From DASYML01 sp036399835 (GTDB lineage Bacteria; Acidobacteriota; Blastocatellia; Pyrinomonadales; Pyrinomonadaceae), in NCBI GenBank assembly GCA_036399835.1, contig DASWMI010000028.1:1-30777 (forward strand): a DNA stretch of 30,777 nt, read 5' to 3'. This document shows positions 29,668 to 30,777 of the stretch, piece by piece. Under the pieces are notes generated by a model, which was given only the letters and a program-made list of their open reading frames with translations, was not told the DNA's origin and searched no databases. The translations under genes were made by a program, and so were the position numbers. How positions within the stretch are numbered: the stretch's first letter is position 1; each line of letters opens with the position of its first letter.

Positions 29668-29958
29668 TCAAACGGCATTGACCTGCCTCGAAAACCACTT
29701 AGCCATCCAGGATGGCCGACGCTGCCGTTCTTCCTCAATCAGCCGCTCGGAGCGCGACTGACGCTCGCTCAGCAAGTCTCTATACTCTTTAAGGCACGGC
29801 TGGCAAACTTCATCCGTCCCGACCCATTCGGGATGCGCCATTCGGATTGAGGCCAGCACTGGCTCCTCAATCGCATCATGAAGCGCACGGTCTGTCAGCA
29901 GACGCCCGCATCTCAGGCAGCATTGGAGTCCCGGCGTCAGGTCTAAAATTTCGTTCAT
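29668..29958 (-). CDS. Small zinc-ribbon protein
   Basis: The 96-residue cytoplasmic protein has two Cys pairs, C14-x2-C17 (CLRCGRLLTDRALHD) and C52-x2-C55 (VCQPCLKEYRDLL), forming a probable zinc ribbon, then a charged helix (SERQSRSERLIEEERQRR). No enzyme motif is seen. It may be a metal- or thiol-sensing adaptor; the pairing with ArsR and thioredoxin favours a redox or metal role (inference). MNEILDL at 29958 is chosen because GGGAG lies about nine bases upstream; the ATG three codons earlier overlaps that site. It is the first gene behind operator site 1. Confidence 0.75.
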   Translation of the reverse strand: MNEILDLTPGLQCCLRCGRLLTDRALHDAIEEPVLASIRMAHPEWVGTDEVCQPCLKEYRDLLSERQSRSERLIEEERQRRPSWMAKWFSRQVNAV

Positions 29959-30010
29959 GGCGAGCATCTCCCTCCGGTGCGTTTCAAGCTAACCGCTTCA
30001 GGTGTTGTAC

Positions 30011-30040
30011 ATATATACAATCGTCTATATAAGATGCGAA
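30011..30040 (-). promoter_or_regulatory. Operator/promoter 1 of the zinc-ribbon/thioredoxin operon
   Basis: The 22-bp site ATATATACAA-N3-TCTATATAA (30011-30032) is shared with the arsR promoter, matching at 19 of 22 positions. On the minus strand it covers the -10 TATATA (30012-30017) and most of a 17-base spacer; the -35 is TTCGCA (30035-30040), weaker than consensus. Binding of ArsR here should block RNA polymerase. Confidence 0.8.
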
Positions 30041-30075
30041 ACTTTGTCGCCCGAGTGTCAATCCTTTTGCTTTAA

Positions 30076-30411
30076 TCATGCCGCGTTGGATTTTTGACGA
30101 TTGGCGCTCTTCAACCCGCGCCTTTTGCCGGCTGAAGGGTCAATACGGCGCTGGAGTTCTGCGACGTATTCGGCAAGGACATCTGTTCGTGCGCGTAGAT
30201 ACTTGAACTGTCCCTCGGAGCGTGTCTCGACGAGGCCCGCGTCCGTCAGCTCCTTGAGATGGTGTGAGACGGTCGCCTGCGCCACCGGAAAACACTCGAC
30301 CACAGCGCCGCAACACATCTCCTCGCCAGCCGAGGCGATGACCTCCAGGATTTCAAAGCGGCGCGGGTCGGCCAGAGCCTTGGCGATCCGCTGAAATTGT
30401 GTGGCGTCCAT
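30076..30411 (-). CDS. ArsR-family transcriptional repressor
   Basis: The 111-residue winged-HTH repressor has N-terminal helices (FQRIAKALADPRRFEILEVIASAG), then a recognition helix in FPVAQATVSHHLKELTDAGLVETRSEGQFKYLRA. Cysteines C33 and C34 (EEMCCGAV), with C40 near the DNA-binding helix, are candidates for metal or thiol sensing, but the classical ELCVCDL motif is absent, so the inducer is unknown (arsenite, another soft metal, or oxidation). ATG 30411 has GGGAG five bases upstream. It is autoregulated by the operator at 30428-30449 and probably controls the operon below it. It is divergent from a lipoprotein gene. The basic tail (RRGLKSANRQKSNAA) is unusual but short. Confidence 0.92.
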   Translation of the reverse strand: MDATQFQRIAKALADPRRFEILEVIASAGEEMCCGAVVECFPVAQATVSHHLKELTDAGLVETRSEGQFKYLRARTDVLAEYVAELQRRIDPSAGKRRGLKSANRQKSNAA

Positions 30412-30427
30412 ATATACTCCCTGAAAT

Positions 30428-30457
30428 ATATATACAACTATCTATATAACTTGTCAA
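30428..30457 (-). promoter_or_regulatory. Operator/promoter 2, arsR autoregulation
   Basis: On the minus strand, a perfect -35 TTGACA (30452-30457), a 17-base spacer and -10 TATATA (30429-30434) form a strong promoter 18 bases upstream of the arsR ATG. The operator ATATATACAA-N3-TCTATATAA (30428-30449) lies over the -10 box and spacer. This arrangement is typical of self-repression. Confidence 0.85.
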
Positions 30458-30664
30458 CCCGAAAGCTCTCCGAATGGCATAAGTATGATGATGCGGCGAG
30501 CGATACCCAACAGCGTCAACCTGCTTTAGCCGAGTCTTCCATCCTGCAAAATCTTGACTCTCTTGCTCAAATGGAAATAGAGTCACCCCTGTTTTTCAAG
30601 GGCTGTTCGATTCGCGGCAAGATGCAGCCAGCTATTCTCAAAGTCACTAAGCGAGGAGCGGAAC

Positions 30665-30777
30665 ATGAGAAAACAAAGCGGTCTCCAATCGTGCGAGCCG
30701 GCTCATCCGGGAAAGTCTCTGGGCTGGGCGCTCTGTCTGATGGTCTGTGTCTCGCTGGCCTGTAATCTCTCGTCGCT
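30665..30777 (+). CDS. Putative lipoprotein, N-terminus only
   Basis: My reading gives 37 codons to the window end: MRKQSGLQSCEPAHPGKSLG, then a hydrophobic stretch with a lipobox-like VSLAC. A lipid-anchored exported protein is likely. GAGGAG lies upstream of the ATG at 30665. Divergent from arsR, it may be the start of an efflux or metal-resistance operon, but the body of the gene is outside the window. Confidence 0.65.
   Translation, partial: MRKQSGLQSCEPAHPGKSLGWALCLMVCVSLACNLSS

Noticed and set aside
1..30777. CRISPR arrays, rRNA, phage structural genes and complete insertion sequences
   Set aside because: None was seen on either strand; the only mobile-type signals are the tRNA-adjacent islet and the 65-bp inverted-repeat element.

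Overview
The window is a GC-rich bacterial chromosome segment, mostly transcribed leftwards, interrupted near its left end by a short AT-rich patch beside a tRNA gene. The gene content suggests an Acidobacteriota member, probably near Blastocatellia: an 800-residue duplicated MacB/FtsX-type orphan permease, a DUF4388 protein, and a secreted repeat-rich protein with VLQAKM-type repeats. This placement is inference; there is no rRNA or other phylogenetic marker here.

Layout. 1-857: an HD-GYP response regulator cut by the window edge. 1101-1237: promoter and tRNA-Leu(CAA). 1238 to about 2830: an AT-rich islet with a small excisionase-type HTH gene and a two-TM protein. 2957-9047: an accessory block with a repeat-rich protein, a divergent HExxH protein, and a radical SAM protein overlapping a class 3 lipase. 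9058-10050: galE. 10386-12667: a secreted protein of unknown role and two small cytoplasmic proteins. 12835-17695: a leftward carbohydrate operon (pgm, gntK, pgi, SDR). 18008-24636: envelope-associated or unknown proteins (SNase-like/TPR, glycine-zipper, a 519-residue orphan, DUF4388-TM-TonB_C, an NTF2-like protein). 25118-27529: the ADOP permease. 27872-30411: an alcohol dehydrogenase, a small basic protein, thioredoxin, a zinc-ribbon protein and an ArsR regulator. 30665 to the end: the start of a divergent lipoprotein gene.

How genes work together. Pgm, GntK and Pgi link glucose-1-P, glucose-6-P, fructose-6-P and gluconate-6-P; GalE, encoded nearby, feeds UDP-galactose synthesis. At the right end ArsR and the zinc-ribbon/thioredoxin genes carry nearly identical AT-rich operators over their promoters, so ArsR very likely controls itself and a thiol/redox operon.

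Most unusual points: (1) the palindrome CTGGWCCAG is strongly over-represented, with 13 exact copies and 32 copies of its core TGGWCCA by hand count, in several reading frames and in intergenic DNA, but none from 986 to 5538; (2) the twin ArsR operators; (3) the accessory block with a possible injected or secreted repeat protein, an orphan metallopeptidase-like protein and a radical SAM/lipase pair; (4) a tRNA-adjacent islet whose excisionase-like gene appears to be transcribed leaderless.
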